Counted from the first letter of the stretch, positions 15,538-24,773 are shown. The stretch is DNA of 64,000 nucleotides from Palsa-504 sp963744575 (GCA_963744575.1 CAVUUF010000007.1:14726-78725), one strand, 5' to 3'. The notes: generated by a model not told the origin, from the sequence alone. Made by a program: numbers and translations.

Positions 15538-16197
15538 GTGCTTGTGGTGGGTTTTGATACCGCGACCCCGGCGGTGAGCGTGGCCCTGCACGACGGGGAG
15601 CGGGTCGTTTCCGAGGCGTTCGCCGCCGACGGCCGGCGCCATGGCGAGCTGCTCGCGCCGATGATCGCGAAGGTCATGGCCGACGCGGGCGCGTCCCGGG
15701 CCGACCTGACCGCCGTGGCCGTGGGGGTCGGTCCCGGGCCCTACACCGGCCTGCGGGTCGGCGTGGTGACCGCGCGGGTGCTGGGATCCGTGCTCGGCAT
15801 CCCGGTGCACGGGGTGTGCTCCCTGGACGTCATCGCTGCGGAGGCGGCTTCCGCGGCCCGCGGCGAATTCCTGGTCGCCACCGACGCCCGCCGCCAGGAG
15901 GTCTACTGGGCCAGGTACGACGCCGCCGGCGTACGCCTGGAGGGTCCCCTGGCCGGCCGCGCGGGATCGATCCCGGGCGCCGCCCAGCTGCCTGTCGCCG
16001 GGGCCGGCGGACAGCTGTACCCGGGGTCGTTCGGTGCCGTGATCGGGCCTGCCCATCCCGACGCCCGCACGCTGTGCGCTGTCGTCGCCGGCGCCGGCCA
16101 GCCGCCGGCCGTGCCGCTGCTGGCCGCGGAGCCGCTCTACCTGCGGCGGCCGGATGCCAGGGAACCCGGGCCGCCCAAGCGGGTCACGCCGTCGTGA
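15538..16197 (+). CDS. tsaB: tRNA t6A biosynthesis protein TsaB
   Basis: 219 residues from GTG 15538. The ASKHA-type fold shows LVVGFDTATPAVSVAL, HGELLAPMI and VGVGPGPYTGLRVG. It forms a non-catalytic heterodimer with TsaD. The track of upstream codons to 15499 is not favoured because the leaderless promoter points to 15538. The last four bases (GTGA) overlap rimI, implying translational coupling. Confidence 0.92.
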   Translation: MLVVGFDTATPAVSVALHDGERVVSEAFAADGRRHGELLAPMIAKVMADAGASRADLTAVAVGVGPGPYTGLRVGVVTARVLGSVLGIPVHGVCSLDVIAAEAASAARGEFLVATDARRQEVYWARYDAAGVRLEGPLAGRAGSIPGAAQLPVAGAGGQLYPGSFGAVIGPAHPDARTLCAVVAGAGQPPAVPLLAAEPLYLRRPDAREPGPPKRVTPS

Positions 16198-16688
16198 CCA
16201 GTGACGTCCGGGGGGATCGTTCCCCCCGGTCCAGCACGGTGCGGCTGCGGAAGATGACCAGGGCCGACATGGCCGGGATCATGACCCTGGAGCAGGAACT
16301 CTTCCCCGAGGACGCGTGGACGCGGGAGATGTTCGCGGCGGAGTTCGCCCAGTCGCCGTCACGACGGCTCTACCTGGTGGCGGTGGAGGGAACCGCGCTG
16401 ATCGGGTACGCGGGAATGATGTTCACCGGCGGGTCGCAGGCCGACGTGGTGACGCTGGCGGTCCGTCCGGCCCGGTGGGGTGAGGGCACTGGCACGGCGT
16501 TGCTCACGGCGCTCATCGACGACGCGGAAAAGCGCGGTTACCAGGAGGTCTTGCTCGAGGTGCGGAAGGACAACCCCAGGGCCAGGCAGCTCTACCTGCG
16601 GCACGGGTTCGCCGAGATCGGCATCCGGCGCGGCTACTACCAGCCCTCCGGCGTCGACGCCGTGGTCATGCGGAAGGCGCTCCGGTGA
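16194..16688 (+). CDS. rimI: Ribosomal-protein-alanine N-acetyltransferase RimI-like (GNAT)
   Basis: 164 residues. The GNAT acetyl-CoA site is DVVTLAVRPARWGEGTGTALL; the family end LYLRHGFAEIGIRRGYY follows. It acetylates the N-terminal alanine of S18 in characterised cases. The GTG at 16194 overlaps the tsaB stop by four bases. If this start is right, the first ~15 residues are encoded by a G6/C6 palindrome (16208-16229). The alternative GTG at 16239 gives the canonical VRLRKM beginning. Confidence 0.9.
   Translation: MTSDVRGDRSPRSSTVRLRKMTRADMAGIMTLEQELFPEDAWTREMFAAEFAQSPSRRLYLVAVEGTALIGYAGMMFTGGSQADVVTLAVRPARWGEGTGTALLTALIDDAEKRGYQEVLLEVRKDNPRARQLYLRHGFAEIGIRRGYYQPSGVDAVVMRKALR
16208..16229. 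repeat. G6/C6 palindrome at the rimI 5' end
   Basis: Perfect 8-bp arms CCGGGGGG and CCCCCCGG with a six-base ATCGTT loop. The same arm sequence occurs after sucD (53615) and similar hairpins lie inside purH (57513-57607). Here it is at the tsaB-rimI junction and would be translated as the rimI N-terminus. Confidence 0.8.
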
Positions 16689-17734
16689 TGGCCGCCCCGC
16701 TGGTGCTCTGCCCGCTAGTACTGGGCATCGAGACGTCCTGCGACGAGACCGGTATCGGGCTGGTCCGCGGGCACGACCTGCTCGCCGATTCGGTCGCCTC
16801 GAGCGTCGAGGAGCACGCGAGGTTCGGCGGCGTGGTGCCCGAGGTGGCCAGCCGGGCGCACCTGGAAGCGATGATCCCGACCATCGACCGGGCCTTCGCG
16901 ACCGCGGGTGTCAGGCCGGACCAGATCGACGCCGTGGCGGTCACCGCGGGCCCGGGGCTGGCCGGGGCGCTGCTCGTCGGCGTGGCCGCGGCCAAGGCAT
17001 ACGCCCTGGCGCTGGGCAAGCCGCTGTACGGGGTCAACCACCTGGCCGCGCACATCGCCGTGGACCAGCTGGAGCACGGCACGCTGCCGTCGCCCGCGGT
17101 GGCCCTGCTGGTATCCGGCGGCCATTCCTCGCTGCTGCTGGTGCCGGACGTGGCCGAGGAGGTCGTGCCGCTCGGCGCCACCATCGACGACGCGGCCGGC
17201 GAGGCGTACGACAAGGTGGCCCGGGTGCTCGGCATGCCGTTCCCCGGCGGCCCGCCGATCGACAAGGCGGCCCGCGACGGCGATCCCGCCGCGATCGGCT
17301 TCCCCCGCGGCAAGTACCGCGACGGCACGCTCGACTTCTCCTTCGCCGGCCTGAAGACGGCCGTGGCCCGCTGGATCGAGGCACGGCAGGCCGCGGGGGA
17401 GCCGGTCCCCGCCGCCGACGTGGCCGCGTCCTTCCAGGAGGCGGTGGCCGATGTGCTCACCCGCAAGGCCGTGCAGGCCTGCCAGCGGCACGGCGTCACC
17501 GACCTGATCATCGGCGGCGGCGTGGCGGCCAACTCCCGGCTCCGCTCGCTCGCCTTGGAACGCTGCGCGGCGGCCGGCGTCAAGCTGCGGGTGCCTCGGC
17601 CCGGCCTGTGCACCGACAACGGCGCGATGGTCGCGGCCCTGGGGGCGGAGATCGTGTCCCGCGGCCTGTCGCCGTCCCCGCTCGACCTGCCCGCCGATTC
17701 CTCCCTCCCGGTCACCGAGGTCGTCGTCCGCTAA
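16688..17734 (+). CDS. tsaD: tRNA N6-adenosine threonylcarbamoyltransferase TsaD
   Basis: 348 residues. The metal ligands HLAAHI (H-x3-H) and the glycine-rich ASKHA motifs LVSGGHSSLLLV and IIGGGVAANSRLR are present, as is GIETSCDETG at the N-terminus. It transfers threonylcarbamoyl to A37 of ANN-decoding tRNAs. ATG 16688 shares an A with the rimI stop; GTG 16685 is also in frame. It completes the tsaE-tsaB-rimI-tsaD set. Confidence 0.96.
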   Translation: MAAPLVLCPLVLGIETSCDETGIGLVRGHDLLADSVASSVEEHARFGGVVPEVASRAHLEAMIPTIDRAFATAGVRPDQIDAVAVTAGPGLAGALLVGVAAAKAYALALGKPLYGVNHLAAHIAVDQLEHGTLPSPAVALLVSGGHSSLLLVPDVAEEVVPLGATIDDAAGEAYDKVARVLGMPFPGGPPIDKAARDGDPAAIGFPRGKYRDGTLDFSFAGLKTAVARWIEARQAAGEPVPAADVAASFQEAVADVLTRKAVQACQRHGVTDLIIGGGVAANSRLRSLALERCAAAGVKLRVPRPGLCTDNGAMVAALGAEIVSRGLSPSPLDLPADSSLPVTEVVVR

Positions 17735-17761
17735 GAAGCCCACGGGTGGCGCCGCGGACCG

Positions 17762-18568
17762 CTAGTCCTTCTCGCTCCCGCCGAACAAGCGCCGGCCGAG
17801 CAGGGTGAGCACGATCAGGCCGATCATGACCGGGACGACCCGCTTGAGGAGCGCGGGACCGACCAGCTTGATCAGGTTGATGGAGTCCTCCGGCTGCGCG
17901 GCGGGCGGCGCCGCGGCCGCGGGCGTCACGGGGACGACGGTCTCGGGTCCGGCGCTACCTGAACCCGTGGCGACGGGCTCCGCCGTGGCGGTGGCCTGGC
18001 CGGTGCTCGGGCCGCCGTTGCCCGCGCTGGCGCTCCCCCCGGCGTCGCTCCCCCCGGCGGCGCTGGCCGGGGCGGCACCGCCAGGGGCGGCTCCGCCGGG
18101 CGCGGCCGCGCCGTCACCGCTGATCAGCTGGGCCAGGTTCCTGGAGAACTGCTCCACCAGCTTGCCCCCGACCTCGGCCATTACGCCGCGGCCGAACTGA
18201 GCGGGCCGCCCGGTCACGTTCATCGTCGTGTGCATGCTGGCCTTGGTCGCCTGGCCGTCCGACTCGGGCTCCAGCGTGGCCCGCACGGTCGCCGAGGCGG
18301 TGCCCGCGCCGCGGGTCTCCTTGCCGGACGCCTCGAGCACGATCACCTTGGCCTCGGGGTCGCGCTCGGTGAACTTCGCCGTCCCGCGGTAGGTCAGCGA
18401 CACCGGGCCGACCTTGACTTTGATCCGTCCGGTGACCACCTCGCCGTCGAACTCGTCGACGGTGGCGCCGGGCATGCACGGCGCGATCCGTTCCACGTCA
18501 AGCAGCACGTCCCAGGCCTGCTCCGGGGGGACGGGGACGGTGAACGAGTGGTCCATCTCCATGCTCAT
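17762..18568 (-). CDS. CoxG-like SRPBCC protein with C-terminal membrane anchor
   Basis: 268 residues. Residues 1-150 are an SRPBCC/CoxG fold (SFTVPVPPEQAWDVLLDVERI, CMPGATVDEF, GRPAQFGRGVMAEV). CoxG proteins anchor or assist CO-dehydrogenase-type molybdenum enzymes, but none of those enzymes is encoded here, so only the fold is claimed. A ~70-residue Ala/Gly/Ser/Pro linker leads to a single C-terminal helix (VVPVMIGLIVLTLLGRRLFG). It lies downstream of the permease and deacetylase genes on the same strand. Confidence 0.85.
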   Translation of the reverse strand: MSMEMDHSFTVPVPPEQAWDVLLDVERIAPCMPGATVDEFDGEVVTGRIKVKVGPVSLTYRGTAKFTERDPEAKVIVLEASGKETRGAGTASATVRATLEPESDGQATKASMHTTMNVTGRPAQFGRGVMAEVGGKLVEQFSRNLAQLISGDGAAAPGGAAPGGAAPASAAGGSDAGGSASAGNGGPSTGQATATAEPVATGSGSAGPETVVPVTPAAAAPPAAQPEDSINLIKLVGPALLKRVVPVMIGLIVLTLLGRRLFGGSEKD

Positions 18569-18720
18569 AGCGTCTGACTCTCTCTGGGCCGGATTGATCA
18601 GTGAATTATCCCGCTATCGGTCCGCATCAGCAAAAACACCGGCCGCGCGGCGAGGTTTTCCCCAGCCCGTTCGGTCCCTACCCGGCGGCCCGCGGCTCAT
18701 GCCGTGGTCGCGACCCCGGC

Positions 18721-19449
18721 CTACGCGGTGTCCAGCACCCGGAAGCCCTCGGCCAGGCGGCCCTCGGGCAGCCCGGCCTGCCGGGCCATGAGGGTGAGCC
18801 GGTCCCGGAGGCGCTCGGCCAGCTCCGCCATCTGCCCGGTCTGGCTCTCGTGCGCGCGCAGGGCCGCGATCTTGCGCGGGAAGGTGCCGGTCACCTCCAC
18901 CTGGTGGTTCGGGTCGGGGTCGCCGGCGATCCAGACCTCGCGCACGGTCCAGGCCGCGAGCGACTCCCGGTCACGGAGTTCGGGGAAGGCGAACGGGTTC
19001 CGTGCGTCCGGGTAGACGGCGTCCAGGGCGGCCGAGCCGACCGCGCGGTGATCGGGATGGCCGATGCCGATCCTGATGTAGCTGCGCTCCGGGCTGGGGC
19101 AGAGCACCCGGTCCGGGCGGACCTGCCTGATCACCCGGGCCAGGTCCCGGCGGAGCTCCAGGGTGGCTTCCACCCGGCCGTCCGGGTAGCCGAGGAAGCG
19201 CACGTCCTGCACGCCGACGCACTTCGCCGCGGCCACCTGCTCGGCCCGCCGCACGGTCGGCATCTCGGCCCGCGGGAAGTCCTCGTCGAAACCGCCGGCG
19301 TCGCCGTCGGTCACCACGCAGTAGGTCACCTCGATCCCGGCGTCCGTCCAGCGCGCGACGGTTCCCGCCGCGGCGAAGTCAACATCGTCGGGGTGGGCCG
19401 TGATGCACAGCACCCGGCTGATCTCGGCGTCATCGAGCACGCCCGTCAT
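18721..19449 (-). CDS. PIG-L/LmbE family deacetylase
   Basis: 242 residues. Zinc ligands are in AHPDD (near residue 18) and HPDH (near residue 150), the hallmarks of this family (MshB, Mca, LmbE). The product could deacetylate an N-acetylglucosaminyl compound or act as a mycothiol-conjugate amidase; the sequence does not decide. It lies 36 bases after the permease gene and is probably co-transcribed with it. Confidence 0.88.
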   Translation of the reverse strand: MTGVLDDAEISRVLCITAHPDDVDFAAAGTVARWTDAGIEVTYCVVTDGDAGGFDEDFPRAEMPTVRRAEQVAAAKCVGVQDVRFLGYPDGRVEATLELRRDLARVIRQVRPDRVLCPSPERSYIRIGIGHPDHRAVGSAALDAVYPDARNPFAFPELRDRESLAAWTVREVWIAGDPDPNHQVEVTGTFPRKIAALRAHESQTGQMAELAERLRDRLTLMARQAGLPEGRLAEGFRVLDTA

Positions 19450-19485
19450 CCTAGCCCCGTCCGGCCCAGGCGGATGCGAGCCCGG

Positions 19486-21048
19486 CTACTCGTCGGGAAC
19501 CAGGGTCGGGGTGGCCCTGGTGAGGGTTTCCTTCCTGAAGAAGGCGGGCGCGGTCAGCCGCATGTAGGCGAAGGCGAGCAGCCCCGCCACCGCCGACAGG
19601 AAGAAGATCATGAAGACGCCGCCGATGTGCCAGTTCGGGTAGAACGGCAGCCTGAACGAGGTGAAGCTGTTGCCGGTGCCGACGTCCCAGTCTTCCCACA
19701 CGCTGTACACGCCCGCCGCGTACATGATTAGGCCGCCCAGCAACGGGATTATGCCGCGCATCCACAGGTCCCGCATGTTGCTGGTCAGCGTCTTGCGGTA
19801 ATACCACACGCAGGAGAAGCCGGTGAGCCCGTAGTAGAAGGCGATGTAGAGGCCGATAGCGGTCACCGCGTCGGGGATGACACTGCCGCCCGAGATGTAG
19901 TTCATCGGTATGTAGAGCGCGATGGAGACCACCCCCATCACGATGGTCGACACGGTCGGGGTCAGGTACTTCGGGTGGATCTTGGCGAACGAGGCGGGCA
20001 GCGCCTTATAGGCGGCCATCGACAGGGTGGTGCGCGCGGTGGGCAGGATCGTGGTCTGGGTGGAGGCGGCGGCCGAGCTGAGAACCATCAGGATCAGCAG
20101 CCGGCTCAAGAAGGTGCCGAAACCGCCGCCGCCGAAGATGGCGCCGCCGAGCACCGAGAGCACGTCGCCGGAGTTGTTCGGGTTGTTCAGGCCGATCCCT
20201 TTGTCGCCGATCCCGGCGAAGGACAGCACGGAGATGATCACGATCGCGTAGGTGACGAGTAGCAGCACGGTGGAAATGATCGCCGCCTGGCCCGGGGTCT
20301 TGTTCTTGTCCTTGGTCTCCTCGTTGACCGACACCGCGGTGTCCCAGCCCCAGTAGATGAACAGCATAAGGATGAGGCCGCCGACGAAGGCCTGGATCCC
20401 GCCGAGGTGGAAGGGGCTGAGCCAGCTCAGGCTCGGGGTGGCCGAACCGGGCGGGTGATGCCCGGTACCCACCCGGACCAGCGCGGTCACCGACAGCACC
20501 AAGAGCATGACGACCTCGACAGAAAGCAGCGCCTTCTGGAAGTTCGCGGAGACCTCGATGCCGCGGTAGCAGATGTAGGTCATCAGGATGATCCAGATGA
20601 TGCCGACCAGCAGCACCCAGCCGCTGGCCGGGTTGGAGCCGATGCCGTCGGCGCCGACCAGGAGAAACACGTACTGGCCCGCCACCTGCGCCAGGCTCGC
20701 CATGACCAGGACGTCGGCGGCGACGATGCCCCAGCCGCCCGCCCAGCCGGTCTTCGGCCCGAAGGCGCGGGTCGCCCAGGTGAACGTGGTGCCGCAGTCC
20801 GGGTCCGCCTTGTTCATCTCGCTGTAGCCGATGGAACAGAAAAGCATCGGGACGAATGCGAGCACCGCGACGGCCGGAGCGTGGAAGCCGACCAGGCCGA
20901 CCACGAGGGCGAGGGTGGCCGCGAGGCTATAGGCGGGGGCGGTCGAGGCCACCCCGATGACGACGCTGGAAACCAGGCCAAGGGCACCCGATTTCAGGCC
21001 CTTTTCTACTTCTTGTTCGACGGGTTGTGCCGTCTCAGCGGTGGCCAT
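19486..21048 (-). CDS. APC superfamily amino-acid permease
   Basis: 520 residues with about twelve hydrophobic helices. The first shows the APC signature GVASTAPAYSLAATLA; later ones include GWDTAVSVNEETKD, a conserved cytoplasmic APC loop. The substrate is not predictable, but amino acids or polyamines are typical. It diverges from the saccharopine-dehydrogenase-like gene, which may act on the same amine substrates. Confidence 0.92.
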   Translation of the reverse strand: MATAETAQPVEQEVEKGLKSGALGLVSSVVIGVASTAPAYSLAATLALVVGLVGFHAPAVAVLAFVPMLFCSIGYSEMNKADPDCGTTFTWATRAFGPKTGWAGGWGIVAADVLVMASLAQVAGQYVFLLVGADGIGSNPASGWVLLVGIIWIILMTYICYRGIEVSANFQKALLSVEVVMLLVLSVTALVRVGTGHHPPGSATPSLSWLSPFHLGGIQAFVGGLILMLFIYWGWDTAVSVNEETKDKNKTPGQAAIISTVLLLVTYAIVIISVLSFAGIGDKGIGLNNPNNSGDVLSVLGGAIFGGGGFGTFLSRLLILMVLSSAAASTQTTILPTARTTLSMAAYKALPASFAKIHPKYLTPTVSTIVMGVVSIALYIPMNYISGGSVIPDAVTAIGLYIAFYYGLTGFSCVWYYRKTLTSNMRDLWMRGIIPLLGGLIMYAAGVYSVWEDWDVGTGNSFTSFRLPFYPNWHIGGVFMIFFLSAVAGLLAFAYMRLTAPAFFRKETLTRATPTLVPDE

Positions 21049-21274
21049 GTCTTACCCTCCTGGCTTCGACCCGGCGCGGCCGGGGGGCGGTAATTCTCGG
21101 CAGGCGGCCGGCCGGAGTGGCCAGACCTGAGGACGCGATGTGAGCACCGGGCGCCACGACGGGTATCAGCACCCATAGTGCTACGGTTCTAGCATGAATT
21201 TTGGTTTTCGGCAACGATATCCGTAGTAACGGGTAGATATCACGGCTGGTCTCGTCAGCCGAACCCGAGAGGTC

Positions 21275-21280
21275 TAGTAT
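21275..21280 (+). promoter_or_regulatory. -10 box TAGTAT giving a leaderless mRNA
   Basis: TAGTAT ends six bases before ATG 21287. The AT-rich stretch just upstream holds two GATATC sites around a CCGT-AGTA-ACGG inverted repeat (about 21217-21241), a candidate operator between the divergent permease and this gene. Confidence 0.5.
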
Positions 21281-21286
21281 CGGGCC

Positions 21287-22501
21287 ATGCGCATACTCCT
21301 CGTGGGCGCGGGCGGCGTGGGCACGGCATTTGCCCGGATCGCCGCCCGCCGTCCCTTCGCCGAGCTGGTCATCGCCGACTACGACCTGGGCCGCGCGCAG
21401 CGGGCCGCGGCGGCCCGGGACGGATACCAGGCGGTGCGCCTGGACGCGCGGGACGAGGCGGCCGTCGCCGCCCTGCTCACCGGATACCGTTGCGATGTGC
21501 TCATGAACGCCGCTGATCCGCGCTTCGTGATGCCACTATTCCGCGCCGCGCTCCAGGCGGGCACCCACTACCTGGACATGGCGATGTCGCTGTCGTACCC
21601 GCATCCGGACGAGCCGTACCGCCAGACCGGCGTCAAGCTCGGCGACGAGCAGTTCGCGATGGCGTCGCAATGGGAGCAGTCGGGGAAGCTCGCGCTGGCC
21701 GGGATCGGCGTGGAGCCCGGGCTGTCCGACGTGTTCGCCCGGTACGCCGCCGACGAGCTGTTCGGCCAGATCGCCGAGCTGGGCGTCCGGGACGGCGCGA
21801 ACCTCGAGGTGGCCGGGTACGATTTCGCCCCCACGTTCTCCATCTGGACCACGATCGAGGAGTGCCTGAACCCGCCGGTGATCTGGGAACGCGGCCGGGG
21901 CTGGTTCACCACCGAGCCGTTCAGCGAGCCGGAGATCTTCACCTTCCCGGCCGGCATCGGACCGGTCGAGTGCGTGAACGTCGAGCACGAGGAGGTGCTG
22001 CTGATGCCGCGGTGGGTCGAGGCGCAGCGAGTCACCTTCAAGTACGGCCTCGGCTCGGAGTTCATCGGCGTGCTGCGCACCCTGCACAAGCTGGGCCTGG
22101 ACTCCACGGAGCCGGTGCCGGCCGGCGAGGTGAGCGTGTCACCGCGCGACGTGGTGGCGGCCTGCCTGCCCGATCCGGCCACCCTGGGGGACAAGATGAG
22201 CGGCCTGACCTGCGCGGGCACCTGGGTGACCGGGACGTCGAAGGACGGCACGCCGCGCGAGGTGTACCTCCATCACGTGCTGGACAACGCCTGGTCGATG
22301 GCCGAATACGGGTCCCAGGCGGTGGTCTGGCAGACCGCGGTGAACCCGGTGGTGGCGCTGGAGCTGATCGACTCGGGCGCCTGGTCCGGAGCCGGGGTGC
22401 TCGGCCCGGAGGCGCTGCCGCCGCAGCCGTTCCTGGACCTGCTGAATGACTACGGCGCGCCGTGGGCGTGCGAGGAGCGCACCCCCGCGAGCCCGGCCTG
22501 A
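21287..22501 (+). CDS. Saccharopine dehydrogenase family oxidoreductase
   Basis: 404 residues. An N-terminal Rossmann motif MRILLVGAGGVGTAFARIAA is followed by the family's MNAADPRF and THYLDMAMS blocks and the GVEPGLSDVFARYAADELF segment. Relatives include lysine-pathway saccharopine reductases and carboxynorspermidine synthase. The exact substrate is unknown; a divergent APC permease suggests amino-acid or polyamine use. There is no ribosome-binding site, and a -10 box lies six bases upstream of the ATG. Confidence 0.88.
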   Translation: MRILLVGAGGVGTAFARIAARRPFAELVIADYDLGRAQRAAAARDGYQAVRLDARDEAAVAALLTGYRCDVLMNAADPRFVMPLFRAALQAGTHYLDMAMSLSYPHPDEPYRQTGVKLGDEQFAMASQWEQSGKLALAGIGVEPGLSDVFARYAADELFGQIAELGVRDGANLEVAGYDFAPTFSIWTTIEECLNPPVIWERGRGWFTTEPFSEPEIFTFPAGIGPVECVNVEHEEVLLMPRWVEAQRVTFKYGLGSEFIGVLRTLHKLGLDSTEPVPAGEVSVSPRDVVAACLPDPATLGDKMSGLTCAGTWVTGTSKDGTPREVYLHHVLDNAWSMAEYGSQAVVWQTAVNPVVALELIDSGAWSGAGVLGPEALPPQPFLDLLNDYGAPWACEERTPASPA

Positions 22502-22535
22502 CCGGCCCCCGCCTGACCGGCCCCCGCCTGACCGG
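22496..22535. repeat. Tandem 15-bp repeat at a convergent gene boundary
   Basis: GCCTGACCGGCCCCC occurs twice head to tail (22496-22525) and a third partial copy follows. The first copy contains the stop codon of the dehydrogenase gene. The array sits between convergent genes. Confidence 0.85.
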
Positions 22536-22541
22536 CAGGGA

Positions 22542-23444
22542 TCAGGTGTCGGACAGGACGTCGCTGAGTACCTTCGTGGTGTTGGCCACCGGCTCGGCCT
22601 GGAGGCAGAGCTGCTCCATGACCTCGAGGTAGCTGTCCACCTCGACCGGCTTGTCCAGGTAGAGCGCGCTGGTCAGCTGCTCGATGTAGACCACGTCTTG
22701 CAGGTCGGGCTCGGCGAACCGGAGGATGGTGAACGGCCCGCCCATGGCGGAGTGCGCACCGGCGCCAAACGTCAGGATCTGCAGCGTCACCGCCGGGTGA
22801 TCCGCCATTTCGATGAGGTACTTCAGCTGCTCACGGACGATTTCCCGGCTGCCCACCGGGCGGCGCAGCGCGCCTTCGTCCACGACGGCCCACAACTGCG
22901 GCGCGTCGGGCCTGCGCAGGATCGCCTGGCGGCTGGCCCGCAGCTCGCCCCGCCTGGCGATCTCGTCCTCGGTGGCCGCCGAACCCTGCCGGATCAGCGC
23001 ACGGGCGTACTCCTCGGTCTGCAGTAGCCCCGGCACGAGCTGGATCTGGTAGGTCCTGATGATCGAGGCGGCCGCCTCCAGGCCCACGAAGGGCTCGAGC
23101 CAGGTTGGGAGGATGTCGGAGTAGGCGTGCCACCAGCCGGGTGTATTGGCTTCTCTGGCCAGGTTCAGCAGTGCGGCGCGCTCCTCGCTGTCGGTCACTC
23201 CGTAGAGGGTCAGGAGGTCGCCCACATCGCGCTCCTTAAAGCCGACCCGCCCGTGTTCCATCCGGCTGATCTTGGAGTGCGAACCGCGGATGGCCTCTGC
23301 GGCCTGCTCGGCGGTGATTCCGCGCGATTCCCGCAGCCGGTGCAGCTGGCTGCCGAGCACGAGACGCTGGACGGTTGGCCCGCCCGCGCGCGTGCCGAAA
23401 ATGCTGGGGGGAACATCCCAGGCCGAGTCTTCAGACGAGACCAT
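22542..23444 (-). CDS. XRE-family helix-turn-helix regulator with DUF5753 (WhiJ-like)
   Basis: 300 residues. The HTH spans about residues 30-85 (LHRLRESRGITAEQAAEAI, HSKISRMEHGR). The rest is the DUF5753 region of Streptomyces-type regulators (LVPGLLQTEEYARALI, ILTFGAGAHSAMGGPFTIL). ATG 23444 is preferred over the ATG at 23459 because AGGAG lies between them, five bases before the inner ATG. With the following DUF397 and ATPase genes it forms the WhiJ/BldB-like/AbaA-like trio known from Streptomyces development loci. Confidence 0.93.
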   Translation of the reverse strand: MVSSEDSAWDVPPSIFGTRAGGPTVQRLVLGSQLHRLRESRGITAEQAAEAIRGSHSKISRMEHGRVGFKERDVGDLLTLYGVTDSEERAALLNLAREANTPGWWHAYSDILPTWLEPFVGLEAAASIIRTYQIQLVPGLLQTEEYARALIRQGSAATEDEIARRGELRASRQAILRRPDAPQLWAVVDEGALRRPVGSREIVREQLKYLIEMADHPAVTLQILTFGAGAHSAMGGPFTILRFAEPDLQDVVYIEQLTSALYLDKPVEVDSYLEVMEQLCLQAEPVANTTKVLSDVLSDT

Positions 23445-23639
23445 CGGCGCTCCTCGCATCGTCGCACCCTAGTTCGTGGCGGGGGTGCGCACCAGTCTCC
23501 CATGTGAGCTCATGCTTGCGGAAGGGGGGTGTGTGACAATTCAACAGATGCCTTGATCTCTCCGTGTTCCCGCAGGCCGTGAGGTACCAGTCTGCCAGGC
23601 TGTTACCGTTGTGTCACCGGTTACCAGCTGGTAGTAGTG

Positions 23640-23900
23640 CTACTGGCGTGCGAGGCGCCTCGGTTCGCCGAGTAGATGGTCGAACTGACCGTCCTTGGCT
23701 CCGGCCAGGAACGCGGTGATCTCCGCCTGAGTGTAGAGCAGGACGGGGCCCGTTGGGAAACGGGAGTTCCGCATCGCGATCTCCCCGCTGGGCAGCGCGG
23801 CGAGTTCGACACACTCCCCGTTCGGGTTGCTATGCCAGCTCTTCTGCCAGCTCACCTCGCCGAGTTCCGCGGCGAGCATGCCGTTGTAGGTAGTGACCAT
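23640..23900 (-). CDS. DUF397 small protein
   Basis: 86 residues from ATG 23900, which is preceded by GGAAGGGG. The DUF397 pattern is clear: SWQKSWHSNPNGECVELA, a short strand, RNSRFPTGP, then a late helix (LLYTQAEITAFLAGAKDG). DUF397 proteins are usually encoded beside an XRE/DUF5753 regulator, as here, and are thought to bind or antagonise it. The longer open frame to 23975 is not supported. Confidence 0.9.
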   Translation of the reverse strand: MVTTYNGMLAAELGEVSWQKSWHSNPNGECVELAALPSGEIAMRNSRFPTGPVLLYTQAEITAFLAGAKDGQFDHLLGEPRRLARQ

Positions 23901-24156
23901 GTTGTCTATCCCCTTCCGGACAGATAACGCGCACCAGGCCGTGTGCATTGACTCGCTGTAACCACCAGTTGGCAACTGGTGAGCAAGTTGCCTGATCCGT
24001 CCCGCCTGTCTGCCGGCCCCCTGTGGCTACCCGGAGACCTGTGCACAAAGCGAATGAACGTGCATCTGGTCTTGCATTTGCACAATATATCAGGCAACAT
24101 GGCTTCGAGCACGCAGTTAACCACCGTGATGGGCAAGCGTTTCTTGCCCCGATGAC

Positions 24157-24705
24157 ATGCAGGAAGCTTTTGTTTTGGCGCATCTGAGTGTCGCAACCGG
24201 CAGCGGGGATGACGACGAGGACAACGACATCCCCTGGCCGGCGGTCGCTGACGGCATGCCGCGGCTGCTGCCCGTGCCCTCGGCCTGGTGGGAAACCCCG
24301 GCCGTGACCACCCGGGCGCTGAGCGCCCGGCCGGAGGAGGCCAGGACCGCCCGCCGGTTCGTCCGGGAACTGCTGACCTGCTGGGGCCTCGAGGCGCTGG
24401 CCGACGACGCCGAGATGATCGTCGACGAACTGGTCGTCAACGCCGTCCTGCACGGAACGCGGGCCGGGCCGCCGCGCACCGGCGCCAGCCCGAGCCTGCT
24501 GCGGCTCTGCATGCTGCGGCGGGCCGGCGAAGTCATGCTGGCCGTGGTCGACCCGGGCAACGAGACGCCCATGCCCAGGCAGCCGGACTGGGCCGGGGAG
24601 ACCGGACGCGGGCTGCAGATCGTCGCCGCGCTGAGCCACGTCTGGGGCTGGAGCCCGATCGCCGGGCACGGCAAGGCGGTCTGGGCGGTGCTGCGCGATC
24701 CCTGA
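24157..24705 (+). CDS. HATPase_c-type ATP-binding regulatory protein (RsbW/AbaA-like)
   Basis: 182 residues. The GHKL ATPase N-box is DDAEMIVDELVVNAVLHG and the G-box is ETGRGLQIVAALS. Such stand-alone ATPases act as anti-sigma-factor kinases or as partners in WhiJ-type loci. It is divergent from the DUF397/XRE pair. The first ~20 codons use AT-rich codons unlike the rest, so the start may be further in. Confidence 0.82.
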   Translation: MQEAFVLAHLSVATGSGDDDEDNDIPWPAVADGMPRLLPVPSAWWETPAVTTRALSARPEEARTARRFVRELLTCWGLEALADDAEMIVDELVVNAVLHGTRAGPPRTGASPSLLRLCMLRRAGEVMLAVVDPGNETPMPRQPDWAGETGRGLQIVAALSHVWGWSPIAGHGKAVWAVLRDP

Positions 24706-24722
24706 GCGCCCTGGTGCCCGGG

Positions 24723-24760
24723 ACCGGCCTCCTACCCGATCACCGGCCTCCTACCCGATC
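24723..24760. repeat. Duplicated 19-bp sequence between convergent genes
   Basis: ACCGGCCTCCTACCCGATC occurs twice in direct tandem, followed by a partial third copy at 24761. It lies between the ATPase stop and the GTPase stop. Confidence 0.85.
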
Positions 24761-24773
24761 ACCGGGAGCTTCT

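Noticed and set aside
24072..24083. A second possible nickel-regulator box (TTGCATTTGCAC) upstream of the GHKL ATPase gene
   Set aside because: The two TTGCA half-sites are direct neighbours without the N5 spacing of the Nur box, and the gene has no metal link.
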